A DNA stretch of 64,000 bases from Cladophialophora immunda (GCF_000835495.1 NW_015622542.1:2564485-2628484), one strand, 5' to 3'. Positions 37,905-53,907 are shown, counted from the stretch's first letter. A program made the numbers and translations. The notes: generated by a model from the letters alone, not told the origin.

Positions 37905-40900
37905 TCAATCCATTGCCTCGAAATCCAGTGGCCCATTCTGTTCTTTCCAGGACACCTTCCAGATATCCGCATTTCCTTTGTCCGTCTTGATCTTCTTCGC
38001 CCGGTTCGCACTGCCACCAGCGCCACCAGCAGCACCTTGCTCTGTTGCTTGTAGGAGAGCCTGGCTGTCAACCGCAAAGGCACGCACCAGTTCCTTCATT
38101 CTTCCGCTTTCCACAAAGGCGTTGGTTAGCATGGGAGTCTCCGCAACCACCTGGGCCAGGGTCATGCATTCAACGAGCCATGCACGAGAAGTGAAGTGAC
38201 CTGCAAACCATAACGCGCTATTGTACGCGAGAATACACTCGGGGATGTAGTGGTTGCGTATATCGTTCAGGACCACAGCCTCCATTTCATCTTGAGGCTG
38301 GCAAAGAAAATCGTTGTCGAATAGTGGTAGCATAGCCTGTCGAACTTCCTCAAGAGCGCGCTTCAGCTCGCGCTTGTAATTTCGCGCAACTGACGGGTTG
38401 GTTCGGTGTCTGTATCATTCTTATCAGCTTCGGTCAGGGACAATCCAGGGACAGGGCAACTCACTGTTCGAGACTATCTGCTACTTCCTGAAAGACGTCC
38501 AAGGCATCAATGGCAGCCACAAGTTGTTCCAGGTGTTTCCAGATCAGTGATTTCAACGCCAGCGTTTGTCGATCGGTCCCGGCTCTCGTCAAAGGATGGT
38601 CTGAGTTAGCTGCCTTTCTCTTCCTCGTCGGGCTGCTCATGGGAGTCACTTGATCTTCATCCAACTCCTCTACCTCGCTTTCAACAGTGCCTGCCGGTGG
38701 ATCTGCGTCCGCAAAACAGAGGTTCATCGCCAAGGCTGCGAGTGACATATCTGAGAGACGAACACGATCAAGTAGTTGACGCATGGCGATGAATCTTCCT
38801 TCGACCAAGAAGACTTTGTAGAGCACTGCAACAGACCACGCAGCTGCTCCCCAGTTTTCAGCATCAACGTATCGAATCCACTCCACGCTCCTGACAGCCT
38901 TCTCATCTGCCTCAGTGACCTCGCCAGTCATCAAGCTAGGCCGAACCTTGTGCTGTGCTAATTTGCCTGAACCACCCATAACTGTGACTCGGGCAGATAT
39001 CGGACCATGTTTATACTTTCGAAGTTTCTGGAGATCCGAGTAATTGGCGAGAGAGAAAAGCCCGTAGGTGACTTCCGAGACATTGATGCTGTATTGCTTC
39101 ATCAGCTTTACTTGTAGATCTCTTTCGCGGCGATCTGTGACGTTGATCAAAATAGCTCCCAGAACATGATAGCTTCTCTTCTTGGATAGCTTGGACGCGT
39201 AAAGAGGAATCAGAAGCCATTTGCCCCAGTTTTCTAACAATCCGATATAGGCGGCGATGTTGTTTTCGAGTTCGTATTCGTGTTCCGCGTACGAAGGTTG
39301 TAATAAGCCTAGAGAGCGTAATACCAATTGAAGATGCGCAATCATACGGACACTGTCTTGGTCCTGAGCATTCAACATGGCAACTTCAGTTCCTTCGTTT
39401 TGGCCTCTGGTCATGAGATGTGATCCTTGGCCTGTGGTATGTGCGACGCTGGCGGCAGCCCTGCCCATGTTCACAAAGAAGTGGTTAAAGTCCTTCGACA
39501 TAATGGTTAGTTCCAGCAGCTTGTGCGGCTGGTGAGATTCATCCCTCGTCGTTGGATTTGACTGAGCAAGGGCGACATATTGCTGGATCTCGGCGGTTGA
39601 TGGTGGCGGGGGTCGGTACTCAGTGGCGGCCGTGTCCGTCAATCTCTTTCTGTAGGCTTGAAGATAGATTCGATATCGCCGGATAAGGAGGGAATTGAAA
39701 ATGGAGAAAAGGTTGTCATCAATCGACCTACATGCAGACCGGGAAGCCCCAACATCACCGCAGAGGACCCCGTAAGTGGCCTTCTGAAATTGATCTTGGA
39801 TGACGGGATTTTGAGCCAGTGCCTCACAGCGCTCTAACCATTCAGAATTTGAGGCAAAATTCAGAATACGCAGCCAGGGGGAGTTGATCATTTGATCAGC
39901 ATGTGGACCACATCCGCAAAGGGTTGTATATCTCCAGACTTCTTTTCGTTCCGCGAACCACGATTGAATCTGGCTATTAGGGTATCCTCTGCGGAGCATT
40001 TCCCAGTATGTCTGCCAGGCTGCCTGGTCGTGGAACTCATCCTGTTCTTGAAGTACAGCCGACTCCCTGGTTGGGGCGTCAGGATCTAGCTGAGCGACGA
40101 GGGGTTTCTGGTCGACCTTGCGAACGTGGGTCCGGTTTAATCCAGGGTTTGAAGGTTCCAACGGGATTGACCATACTCGGGTCCGTTTCTGCTGCTTAAC
40201 TGCAGTCTGTGTGAAGATAGGTCCAGCACTCCAAATGCCATCCCCACGTTCTGATTTCTCGGCTAGACTGCGCGTGCTGTCTTCAATGGGAGGGGACGTC
40301 TCGGCAGCTCTTTCTTGTAACCACGCCAGGATGTTTTCGTACTCCTGTGCCGCAGCATCAGAGTCAAGGAATGCAGTCCAGAGTTCGACGTTGGTAGAAT
40401 AGCGATGTAGTCCACCCAACCTCGATTCTTGGGCAATCTGCGCATCATTGAGGGAGACTGGAGATTTGCAGTATAGTAGGTTCCTAACCAAAATCCACAA
40501 ATCTGATTCGAGCTGTATCTTTTCCAGATCTCCGACCAATTCCTCCGCAGGCGTCTTTGATTTTCGGATGTCCGCAATCTTGCTGTATCGTTCTAGCAGT
40601 ACCAAGGCATCTTCCCAGAGAGAGTTGTCGGCGACGTCTCGATGAGAAACAAATCTGTCTAGAGCTTTTGCAAACTCCTCGACTTGCCTGCTCACTCGAT
40701 CGGCGGTATCTTGAAGAGGGCGAAGCATTTCCTGCGCTGAAGATCTGAAGGGTGACCGGGTATCTAAAGTGTCGATTAGCATGTTGGCTCCTGACTGCGT
40801 CTCGAAACTGGGGGAGTCCATGATGTTTTGCGAAGTAATAAGAAACTTGTTTTTGTTCGTCGCACCTTCGTGAGCCGGCACTTCTTCGTCTTGGTCGTCC

Positions 40901-41054
40901 ATCTCTTGGTCTTCATCAGGTATATGTGACTCTTCGAAGGTCTCGTGGTTGTCCAGCTGCGCATTGGGTTCAGCAAAATGTACCTGCGGAAGCTGCGTCG
41001 ATGACTTACCTGGGACTGCCTTCCATGGACGGAAGATCTTGTGATAGGCGCCAT
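37905..41054 (-). CDS. nup84: nucleoporin Nup84/Nup107
   Basis: Scaffold nucleoporin of the Y-complex (Nup84/Nup107 complex) that coats the nuclear pore. Exons are 41054-41010, 40956-38465 and 38409-37905, giving 1,013 residues. The 45-base first exon (MAPITRSSVHGRQSQ) is joined through a 53-base GTAAGT...CAG intron; the unspliced frame upstream has no ATG. The N-tail is acidic. The rest is mainly alpha-helical, as expected for the Nup84 solenoid, including RRGYPNSQIQSWFAERKE, WLLIPLYASKL and a C-terminal FVESGRMKELVRAF. A Ser/Lys-rich loop with a basic cluster (SSPTRKRKA) lies near residue 820. Function in mRNA export and pore assembly follows from the family. Confidence 0.94.
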
Positions 41055-42718
41055 TTATAGAGGCCGACTGCGATGTGTCAAAAGTTCTCACAATAAAAGG
41101 GATCTCGACCTGGCACATTGGAGGCTGCCTCCAGAAGGCCAAACAACTTTTGGATGTCCAAGCCTCTCGCTTTCGTTGGCCTTTCACACGCGACGCGGCA
41201 GTTTACGTCGAGGAGCTAAACCCAAATAGTCCATTAGTGAAGTTTTTGAAAGTGGCCATTCGAAATTCATTTCTTCCTCTTCCTTTCCTTTCCTTTTCCT
41301 CCATCAATGTCAACCAGGTAGTCATTAGAGTCTCGGAGCGGACACTCAATGTTTGTTCAGATCCTACGGGGTCTCTTGCGTGCTCACGACTGCCTCAGAG
41401 TATCTTCCGGCATTCGCTGTTCAGCTGACCAGACCTCACAAACGGGACTGATGGTTCAGGTAGAAAAAATCGAGTTGCTACATTCACCTTCCTATTCAAT
41501 AACCTTCTGCGACATCCCCCGACGTCTGTTCTGATAGCTATTTACGTGCTCCCTGGCAAAAGGGTATATCGTGGCAAACAAATTTTGAATCTCACTTCTG
41601 GCCTCGCTGCTCCATCTTCAGCCTCAGCAGCTTGGGCTTCGGGCATGAGGTTGTGCTGGCATCATCTCCTTGGTCCTTATAGAATGCATTGCAACATTCG
41701 TACAAGGCATCTATTGCTGATTGGCATTTTTCCTCTTTGTAGTTGTTTTTCTGCAGGCAATCTATTTGGGATGAGTGTCAGGTTTCATAGATGTTCGGCA
41801 AAGCGGGTGCGCAACACACCTTGGATTGCACACTGCATCGACACAGAATCAGCGCTAACAGTACTCGCAAGGCTCATAAAGACTCACTCACCGCTCTGGG
41901 GTGGCAGGGGGGATCTGTCTTCAAGTCGTCTTCAAGGCGGCCCTGTACGACTATTAGCAATAAGCATCGGACAAACCTCTGGTTTCCCAAGAGTATCCTA
42001 CCATTGTGATGTCCTCGCTATCGAAGCATTCAAATTAGAAGATCGCGAGCAAGTCGAGAGACGATAAGAAGAAAATTGATATATGAGAGGCTCGAGCTAA
42101 CCTTGTTCAAGGATAAATGGTTCTCTTGCCTACCATGTACATCAGCAGATACCAAGGACTTGAGATCTGGACATTTTCTTGCAACCGAAGTGCGTCATAG
42201 TGCGACTACAGTCCACAAAGTCCACGCCATCAACTTACGTCTCAGGTACACTACACGTACGAGGTACTCAGGTACTCCATCTTCGACCTCGATCCATTTC
42301 TGCGAAACATATGTCGCGCGATTCAAACCCAATTTACCCGTCTTCTTTTTCTTCTTGTGTTGAGAACGAACATGTTATCTGCATGACAGTGGAGATCTAA
42401 CAGCATACTACAAGTACGTATGGAGATGGAGGTTCTGTTCAAATCACCAACCCCAGAGGCAGACTTGCTCTCCCAGCAGCGGGCCTAAGCCTAGCAGTAT
42501 GATATGTCTCATTTTCACGCAGATGAATGTGACTCCTCATTGGGATACAGAAGATGGATCTCTCGCCTTTTTTCGGCAGAGAGCAGCAGCATATCTTACC
42601 AACAAACCATATAGCGACACAGCAGGAGAAACCGTCAAATTTGTAGTACATTCCTGTAACCACGGAACATTCAGATTCTCCCCTTGATCCCATCGGATCG
42701 ATTGACAGTCTGTTGACC
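41055..42718. other. intergenic region
   Basis: About 1.66 kb between two minus-strand genes. Short plus-strand ORFs near 41546-42067 and 42076-42363 have no domain. A copy of GTACGAGGTACTC sits at 42257-42269. Confidence 0.4.
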
Positions 42719-43297
42719 TCAATCCTCCCAAACAGCAGCTTTGGCCTTTTCATCATCTTCTTTTTCACGCTCTCTCTCCTCCTTCTCCTTATTTCTTCTT
42801 TTCATCTCCTGTTCCCTGACCGCTCGATCGTACTGCTTTTGTTCTTCGTTCTTCTTGGGAGCCTTCATCCCTAACCCAGCAGCTATCATTCGACTAGCGG
42901 TGGCTGTCGTCTTCTCTGGCCTTCGTCGTTCCCAATCAGAGTCGGTTTGCGGTGTGGACGCTCCGGAATGCGTATATGGCCTGGTACTTGGACGGCCTCC
43001 TCCAAGGACCTGGGCAGGCGACCAGTCTATGTACTGCGCACCATTGCCTGGAGCTATTGGGGTAGGAGGTGGTGGACGCAATGCAGGATCTGCGGACTCG
43101 GACTGCTTCAGAGAGAGGCTCATTCCTTCGACAGGTGTGCGAGTATTGCAGTCATCTCCGAGAGGGGAAGAAGGATCATCATCTTCCCAAGATTCAATCA
43201 CTTCTTCCGTCTTCATGGAGGGTGTAGGCTGGGGGTTAGGAGGGAGGTTAATGTGTAGATCTGGCAGCTTGGATTGTATTGATGTTTGGCCCGACAT
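42719..43297 (-). CDS. conserved hypothetical coiled-coil protein
   Basis: Predicted single-exon protein of 192 residues. The first half is Pro/Ser-rich and acidic (EEVIESWEDDDPSS). The second half contains a segment that looks conserved among filamentous fungi (MIAAGLGMKAPKKNEEQKQ), then a continuous basic/acidic helix and the end KAKAAVWED. This AAGLG.RAPKK...AVWED pattern resembles small unnamed proteins of other Pezizomycotina as I remember them; no function is known. The frame extends 37 codons upstream with a hydrophobic stretch, but only through a TTG, so the ATG at 43297 is chosen. No signal peptide follows from that start. Confidence 0.75.
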   Translation of the reverse strand: MSGQTSIQSKLPDLHINLPPNPQPTPSMKTEEVIESWEDDDPSSPLGDDCNTRTPVEGMSLSLKQSESADPALRPPPPTPIAPGNGAQYIDWSPAQVLGGGRPSTRPYTHSGASTPQTDSDWERRRPEKTTATASRMIAAGLGMKAPKKNEEQKQYDRAVREQEMKRRNKEKEEREREKEDDEKAKAAVWED

Positions 43298-44358
43298 GCT
43301 TATCCAAGAGAAGACTTCCAGGGGAGGGGCGCACACGAGCAAACAAATAGTCAGGAGCAAGGATATAGCGCAACGTTCCAGGAACGAGAGGATCAGATCA
43401 TCTCTCAAGCGATGTCATAAGATACTCGATGTCCTCAACGAACTGGGTGCTCCGCAATGAGCTCCGTTCCTCAGACATCTCGTGTCAAGGCAAGTGGAAT
43501 GACGAATCGCAGGTGCAGGTGAAAGTTAAGCGGCATTTGGCGGTTGGGGTCGCCTAGACAGATACGTTGTGCTTAAGCTGGGGGCACACATGGGGCCGTT
43601 GCAACCCTGTAAGACCATCCCCGCATTTCCGTAGAGGGTGCTCCTGCAGGGTCGTAAGGGGGGGGGAGGAAAAAAGTGCAATCAGGGCCGAGGACCAAGA
43701 ACTCAGCGGACTGGAGGGGGGGTCGTACGCTTTGCATGGGTCCAGGCACCATCGGACTGCAAACTCCGCACTCAAGCTGGTCTAACCACCCCCTGTGAAG
43801 TCTCTCATTATTCCCCCAATCTCGAGGCGGCTGATATTATTTCCCCCCCTCTGGTATCTCAATGGCGAAATGCCAGGGCCTTTCGCGTCGCCGTATCAGC
43901 CCTTACCTCGTTCGAGCACCATCCCCGAGTCGGCGGTGCTTCGGACCTGGGACACCCACCCAATCTCGCCCATCACAGCTCCCTCTCTCGAAAATTCGCT
44001 AGCGTCTCGGAAACCAGGCCGCAAACACCCGCGCCATCCTGAAGTGCGTCTCGATACCTGTGCGTCCTCCTCAATGGCGCCCTCTCCGACCTCGGAAGTC
44101 TTTCACCCGCCTCACTGATGGTACCCGAAGTCTCACTTTTACCGTGCCGAGCGACTGGACACGAGCCCTTCTCCAATCTTTGTATATATTCCCCTCACCC
44201 AATATCAGGACCTTGGGTGTTGTCGAGCTTCGTTATTGATCTTTGCCTAGTCAATTAACGACTTTGGAGCTCCGAAATTGTGGTATCTGTGAAAGTATTT
44301 GGTTTGAACCATTGGTGTCTTTTTCTTCTTCCGCATACATTCAGCGTGCGTTCGTGGG
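43298..44358. other. divergent promoter region
   Basis: About 1.06 kb between the coiled-coil gene (minus) and the ligase fusion (plus). A TATA-like TATATATT lies near 44185. A G-rich run lies near 43657-43676. No gene recognised. Confidence 0.4.
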
Positions 44359-46504
44359 ATGACCAGAATCATTTTGCCGAGGGGATTAAGATCCCAGAAA
44401 GCCTCGTGGTCTGTCCTATACAAACATGGTACATGTGGAAATGTCGCCCCGTTCTCGACGTCTTCTCGACGGTGGAGCTATGCCGACACGATCAACAACC
44501 TCAAGATTGGCAAGCATACTCGCGTGCTCTATCAGGGCTTCACTGGACGGCAAGCCACGATGAACGCCAAAGAATCACTGGAGTTTGGTACAAACATCGT
44601 TGGTGGGGTCAAACCCGGGGTGGAGGGTGAGCATCTGGGTCTACCAGTTCTTCCTACCGTCAGGGCCGCCGTGGAGAAGCTCAAGCCCGACGCCAGCGCC
44701 ATCTACGTCCCTGGAAATGGAACCGTTACGGCCATGGAGGAAGCCATCGAGAACGAAATCCCCCTCATTGTAGCGGTTGCCGAACACATACCCGTGCACG
44801 ACATCTTGAGGATACACCAAATGCTACGAACACAGTCAAAGACGAGGTTGGTTGGCGCAAACTGTCCCGGAATCATCAATGTCCACGGCCGCTGTCGCTT
44901 AGGGTTCCAGCCTCTACCATTCTTTACTGAAGGCAACGTCGGCATAATCGCCAAATCGGGCACATTGAGCTACGAAGCTGTCGCTTCTACGACACGAGCG
45001 GGATTGGGACAGACATACGCAATCAGCATGGGCGGTGATGTGCTTGCAGGAACGACTTTCACTGAAGCTTTCCAGGTCCTGGTCGAGGATGAGAAGACCG
45101 AGGGCATCATCATGATCGGGGAAATTGGGGGAAGCGCTGAGTTAAGGGCTGCAGAGTGGATCAAAGAATATCAACGGCGGACTGCAAATCCCAAGCCCTT
45201 CATGTCGGTCATAGGAGGCGTCGAGGCTCCGCCTGGGCGGATCATGGGTCATGCAGGAGCCTGGGCTGCTCCCGGTGAAGCAACTGCGGCACAAAAAATC
45301 AAAATCCTGGAAGACGTTGGAGTGAAAGTCGTTGACCACCCGGAGAAATTGGGAGAGGGCATGAAGAAGCTACTTGCTGAGCGGTCCAAATCAGGCTCAA
45401 CCAGCAGAATAGGACCCTCGACTGCATCGCAGAAGAGAGGCTACCATACAATGCGAAGGCGGCCTAGACTGATTGATACGAGGACCCATCCCCAGCAACG
45501 GCGTAATCTGTACATCAAACCTTCGCAAGCCTTTGACATGTTGAAGCAGAGGAGAATACCCACCGTCGACAGTCCCACAGGCCTCCAGGAGAAATTCATT
45601 GCCATCTCCATTGATCGGGAAGCACGACAGCCTTGCATCATCGCATCACCAACCACAGATCCTTCGCAAGCGTTCGCCAAGTCCAAAAAGTTCCCGTTTG
45701 CTTATGGGACAGACGAAGCGACTTCAGATGCAATGCTTCAGACTGTATCGGCCCATTTGGGTGTATCTGGGAAGGGTCAGGATTCCCTGGGTAAACTCAT
45801 CGCCGAGCTGGTCGATATCTTCATGTCCAAAGAAGCCTTTGTACTACAGACGAAAATCGTGATCGACAACGAAGGGGGGCTCCAAGTTCAAGGCGCCAAG
45901 TTTGGCTTCGACGATGCAGCGTTCAGGAGCTCAGGGCGACAGGCAGACGTCCATGCCCTGCGAGACATTGAAAGCGAGGTCCGTGAAGAAGTCGAGGCTG
46001 AGAAAGAGGGCATGATCTACGTGAAGTTGGCGGGAGAGGGCACGTTAGGAACAATTGTGAACGGCGCAGGACTAGCCATGAACACGGTTGATGCACTGGT
46101 GGCTCGAGGTGGACATCCAGCGAACTTTATGGACACTGGCGGGAAAGCCACCTCCGATACCATCAAGGCCGGCTTCAGGATTGTGACATCAGACCCTCGA
46201 GTCAAGTGCATATTCGTCAACATCTTTGGAGGATTGACACTGGGCGACATGATTGCCCGGGGGATCCTGTTGGCCTTTAAAGACTTGGATCTTCAGGTCC
46301 CCGTGGTCGTCCGTATTCGAGGAACCAGGGAGGCCGAGGGACAGAAGCTCATCCGGGAAAGCGGTCTCAATCTCGATGCATTTGGTAAGTGGACGCTGTT
46401 TTGTGCGAAAGCAGACCTTGATAATAACCACCGTCACAGATTCTTTCGAAGAAGCAGCCGCTCGCGCAATTGCAATAGCAAACGGAACAGCAAAGATGGA
46501 ATAG
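44359..46504 (+). CDS. fused succinyl-CoA ligase-like protein, alpha plus truncated beta
   Basis: Predicted protein of 696 residues (exons 44359-46384 and 46440-46504). The N-terminus looks like a mitochondrial presequence (Arg/Ser-rich, FSTSSRRW near 33-40). Residues about 45-360 match a complete SucD-type alpha subunit: CoA-binding segment, ANCPGIINVH, and the phosphorylated His298 in MGHAGA. After a basic linker, residues about 405-696 match the beta subunit. Its N-terminal ATP-grasp front is missing: only the KPSQAFDMLKQRRIPTVDSPTG opening is kept, with no KVQVHAGGRGK-type nucleotide loop. The IEINPL metal site reads LQTKIVID. The beta C-terminal flavodoxin-like domain is intact (NGAGLAMNTVDAL, GGKATSD, NIFGGL). 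It may bind CoA and phospho-His without using ATP or GTP itself. It differs from the ordinary two-gene mitochondrial enzyme. Confidence 0.9.
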
Positions 46505-47637
46505 AAAGGGGAGGCTGCACATTTGTACATGTTTCGCACGGCGTCTGTAGAGAACCTGATGCGGGATGTCGGATATCTGTGTGAGAATGCAGGAGTTGCA
46601 TTACATGACTGATCATTGGCTAGAAGCATATTGGGTTACAAAGAGGTCACCGCAAGCGATGGATACTCTAGAGAAGACTGGGGGACGTAGATCAACTAAT
46701 CGAACAAAGTGGGCTATGTACCGGCAACCGGGTACAGACACCAAGGAAGAATGGAAGAGCGTAACACGGGTATTGACATGCCTCTCGAAGTCGCACGAGA
46801 CCCCATTGATTCTAACACTCAGTACCGAGTACAAGTACGAGGTACTCTGTAGTGACTCGGCTGACTTGAGTTGTACGTGGAGGCTCACTTTTCGAGGCTA
46901 CCAACCCGGGAGGATTTCAAGCCGTCCTCGATGGCACTTGATATCGACGTCGTTATGGCTGACTCGGCTGCGGGCGCACTCGCATCGCTAAATTGACGAG
47001 GAAGTACATATCTCCTGACCCTCTCAGCCTCTTGTGTTCTTTTTGCATAACCTTGTATCTCTTATGCAGACTTCCCAACACGGATCCGTGGCGCGGTACT
47101 TGATGGATGCCATGTGGGCTGGAGTCGTCTGAAGTAGGAAATCGGTGAGACGCGGGAGGGATTGCAGACACGCAATACAAGACACGGCTGATAAAAGCCA
47201 CACCATGAGTGAGATATGCAACGTTGTTGCAATGGACCAATGGGGAAAGTCACAATAGTGGATGGAAACAGAAGTAATGCGCGAGTACCGAGTTGCGTTT
47301 GTGGATTGGGCTCTGCTGCGGTCTTGGTCGAAAAAGAAGCCGATATCAACACGTCGCAGGCGCCTGGCGGTGCTAACCGAGAAGGTCCCAGCTGACACTC
47401 GAAATATATTTAATGTTGCTGACAGTCGTTTCACTGTTCATTTGATGTTCGACCTCCTGCTATCGCGAGTGTTTCCTGTTTTTTTCTTTTCCCCATTCTC
47501 CCGTTGTCTGTAGCGCAGATCGTTCAAGAGGGGGTCACCCTTAGTCGCTTCTTCTGGGAACACTTATTACCTGCCTGGCGCCGTTGTTGGTCAGCTTCGG
47601 TAATCGAGCTGCAGAGGGACAGGGGCATTTTTCCACC
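46505..47637. other. intergenic region with palindrome half-copies
   Basis: About 1.13 kb between two plus-strand genes. GTACGAGGTACTC lies at 46835-46847, just after an AGTACCGAGTAC variant at 46821-46832. No gene is supported in the short ORFs. Confidence 0.4.
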
Positions 47638-48933
47638 ATGTCGACCTTCTCGAACGAGTCGTTCTCAAAGCTGGCGTCGATTTCCACGCACAGACTCTCA
47701 GGCTTCTCGTGGGTTTGGTCCTACTACCTGCTTCCGGCGATTGTGGCCTATCCTTTCCTCTGCTCAGCACTTCGGTTCCGCCGACTAAAGGCCCTCCAGG
47801 CCAAGTACAAATATGGCACGCCTGAATATCCATCCTATGAGGGAATGACCGTCAAGGAAGCCCATGATATTCTCAAGTCTGTGAGCGACCTGGAATTCCC
47901 GTCCTTGTTTGAGAAGGGGCTGCAGTTTGCTCTTTTCCGCACGTACGGCATTCCCACCATCAGCGAGCTCTTGGTCAAGACAACCCAACTCTCGGCGGAG
48001 AAGAATGTGCCCAAGCGATATGCCGACACTGGGGTGTTGCTTGGCGACATGTACGGTGGCGAACCTGAAAGCGACAGATGCATTGAGGGTTACGCCAGAT
48101 TGAATTACTTGCACGGGCACTACATCAAACAGGGCAAAATCAGCAATGACGATATGCTGTATACACTGTCGCTATTTCTCAACCAGCCTGTGGAATGGAT
48201 CAACAAGTACGAGTGGAGGCAACTCACCGACCTGGAAATTTGCGCCATGGGCGTTTTCCACAAAGCTATGGGCGATGGGATGGAAATCTCTTTCGAGAAA
48301 CTTCCGTCGTACTCGACGGGATGGAAAGACGGGCTGCACTTCTACCGGGAGCTGGATACCTGGGCCAAGCAATATGAGAAGGCCTGCATGGTACCTCACC
48401 AAAAGAACTACGACACGGCAGTCCAGACCCGACAGTTGCTGCTGAGCATGTACCCTCCCTTCATGAAGGATGTCCTTAGCAAGGTTGTGAGCGCTCCCTT
48501 GGACGATAGGCTGAGGGAAGCCATCATGTTCGAAGAGGCACCAGCATCATACCGATCATTCTTCAACGGCTTCATGGAGTTGAGACGTTTCTTCCTGAGA
48601 TATCTTGCTTTACCCAAACCCACATTCATGGCCAAGCAGATAATGACCAAAGAACCTGATGCCAAGGGCAGAAGATACTATGTTGCGTGGGACACAGCAC
48701 CTGTTTATGTCAAGCCCACTTTGTGGAATCGATGGGGTCCCGGGGCAATAGTTCATCTGCTGCTTGGGATTCCCCGTCCAGGAGACCCAGGCACGTATCC
48801 TGAAGGCTTCGAAATCAACAGCACGGGGCCATCTGTGTTCGTCGGCAAGGGATCGAAAGAAATGGCGATGACCAGGGAGAGACTGAAGAAGGAGAGGACA
48901 GGCGGTTGTCCGTTTGCAGTCCGTCGAGCTTGA
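47638..48933 (+). CDS. ER-bound oxygenase, MpaB/rubber oxygenase family
   Basis: Single-exon protein of 431 residues in the MpaB/MpaB' and rubber-oxygenase catalytic family (DUF2236), haem-dependent enzymes that cleave isoprenoid chains oxidatively. The ATG at 47638 has a good context (CCACCATGTC). A membrane anchor lies at about residues 25-45 (VWSYYLLPAIVAYPFL), which fits the ER-bound topology of MpaB. The helical catalytic domain includes ARLNYLHGHYIKQGKISNDD, with His residues that fit the family's haem-ligand region, and the late FMELRRFFLRYLALP. Neighbours are housekeeping genes and no biosynthetic cluster is visible, so this is probably one of the general members of unknown substrate rather than a mycophenolic-acid enzyme. 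Confidence 0.87.
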   Translation: MSTFSNESFSKLASISTHRLSGFSWVWSYYLLPAIVAYPFLCSALRFRRLKALQAKYKYGTPEYPSYEGMTVKEAHDILKSVSDLEFPSLFEKGLQFALFRTYGIPTISELLVKTTQLSAEKNVPKRYADTGVLLGDMYGGEPESDRCIEGYARLNYLHGHYIKQGKISNDDMLYTLSLFLNQPVEWINKYEWRQLTDLEICAMGVFHKAMGDGMEISFEKLPSYSTGWKDGLHFYRELDTWAKQYEKACMVPHQKNYDTAVQTRQLLLSMYPPFMKDVLSKVVSAPLDDRLREAIMFEEAPASYRSFFNGFMELRRFFLRYLALPKPTFMAKQIMTKEPDAKGRRYYVAWDTAPVYVKPTLWNRWGPGAIVHLLLGIPRPGDPGTYPEGFEINSTGPSVFVGKGSKEMAMTRERLKKERTGGCPFAVRRA

Positions 48934-49333
48934 AATGCGCGTGCGTCATAGAGGCCAGAGAGATTAATCGGTGTTCGATACCAATGTGACCTCCACGGAT
49001 GTTCAGTGCCACTGCGCCCTGTGACTCTCGCTGAATTTGCTGCGCAAGGCTTCGCAAGACACTTTTTCTTCAGCCTCCTACCCCATTTCCAGCACAACTG
49101 CGAAGCTCCCGCCAATAGAGAAACGCCCAACACACGCCTATCAGCGGTCCCTGTCGCCCTGACGGGCATCTCCATGCCTAACCACCCACCGTAAACCCCG
49201 CCACCAACCGACGATAGCCAGAGGGGAGCATGCATTTGATCTCAAAAACTCGACGTGGGGCGCTTGTTGTGGTTTGTGAGGAGAGGAGGAGTAAATTCAG
49301 TTTCGTCAGGTGGCTTCTTGCCTTCTCGTAGAA
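48934..49333. other. short intergenic region
   Basis: 400 bases between two plus-strand genes; promoter of the P5C dehydrogenase gene. Nothing else seen. Confidence 0.4.
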
Positions 49334-51148
<1,815 letters not shown>

Positions 51149-51608
51149 TCGGACGCAGAAGTGAAGGCTTATATCTTTGATACCCGGCATCAAGTATGTC
51201 ATGGCTGCATTAACAATGAGAGGACATTGCCCCAGGTAGACAAAAAGCATAGTGTAATGATGAAATATCGACACCGCTACAGACAGGACATATCGCGGTG
51301 AGGCTGGTGTTGGTGTCAGCGGCGCGTCCTGTGTATTGCCGAATGGCTAAAAAGGGAAAGGCGTTGCCAACGGCTAGCGCCTTCTTCACCGCCTGACCTT
51401 GTGCCTATCGCGGTGGATGCTTGGCGCTCCACTGCCCAAACTTCGAGTTTGTTGACCTGCGGCCTTCAATTCTGTCTCGTCGTCCACAACTGCACCTTAC
51501 CACCTTACCATCTTCTGGAGAGATCGTTCCTTGGAGTAGCTCTTCCATCTTTCTCTTCATCTCGAAACCTGTCCATATCTCCTTCATCATTCTCAGTCCT
51601 CCGACACC
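51149..51608. other. beta-tubulin promoter
   Basis: 460 bases between P5C dehydrogenase and beta-tubulin. The last 150 bases are pyrimidine-rich, as in strongly expressed fungal genes. No other feature. Confidence 0.5.
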
Positions 51609-53381
<1,773 letters not shown>

Positions 53382-53889
53382 ACGAAGACTGAGTTTTCCT
53401 GCACGACGAGCTGGGGGTTGTCTCTTGTCAGTGTACATCTGAAGACCACACAGGATGTCGATGGCGTGGTTGCAGTAGTGTGAACAACTTAGAAGGACAG
53501 GACCATTGATTGGTTTTGTTTGGAATCCATCGATCAGCACCAAATTTTCATTGATTTTCCAGGGCGATGCGATGCAGGGCAGGATGCAGAATATTCAGAC
53601 ATCGACTAAGCTCACTCCAGCCTTCCATCCATAGCAAGCAAGCGTGGCGAACATGGTAGTGAATTGAAATGAAGCACTTTCACTGTCTATCAGTGTTTCC
53701 ATGGCTGACACATCCAGCTGAATGACGATGTCCATCTTCATATCCCGTGTAGTCGCAGAGAACTGGCTAGGCTACCCCTTCGTCCCTAGGTACTATAGGA
53801 GTGAGATGGTCAAGCATTTGCTAAACCTGTATCGAGAATGCGTAGGCATCGCATGTAGGTACCTAGGAACGTAGTGGATCGGCTATACT

Positions 53890-53907
53890 GTACCTCGTAC
53901 GAGGTAC
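53890..53907. repeat. 18-base perfect palindrome GTACCTCGTACGAGGTAC
   Basis: The 18 bases equal their own reverse complement. Half or near-complete copies recur at 17290-17303, 42257-42269, 46835-46847 and 62762-62772, all intergenic. Confidence 0.9.

Noticed and set aside
43298..43408. Hydrophobic N-terminal extension of the small coiled-coil protein, resembling a signal anchor
   Set aside because: The extended frame begins only with TTG; the first ATG is downstream of the hydrophobic stretch.
46505..48933. Secondary-metabolite cluster around the MpaB-like gene
   Set aside because: No polyketide synthase, NRPS, terpene or prenyl enzyme is present; neighbours are primary metabolism and cytoskeleton genes.
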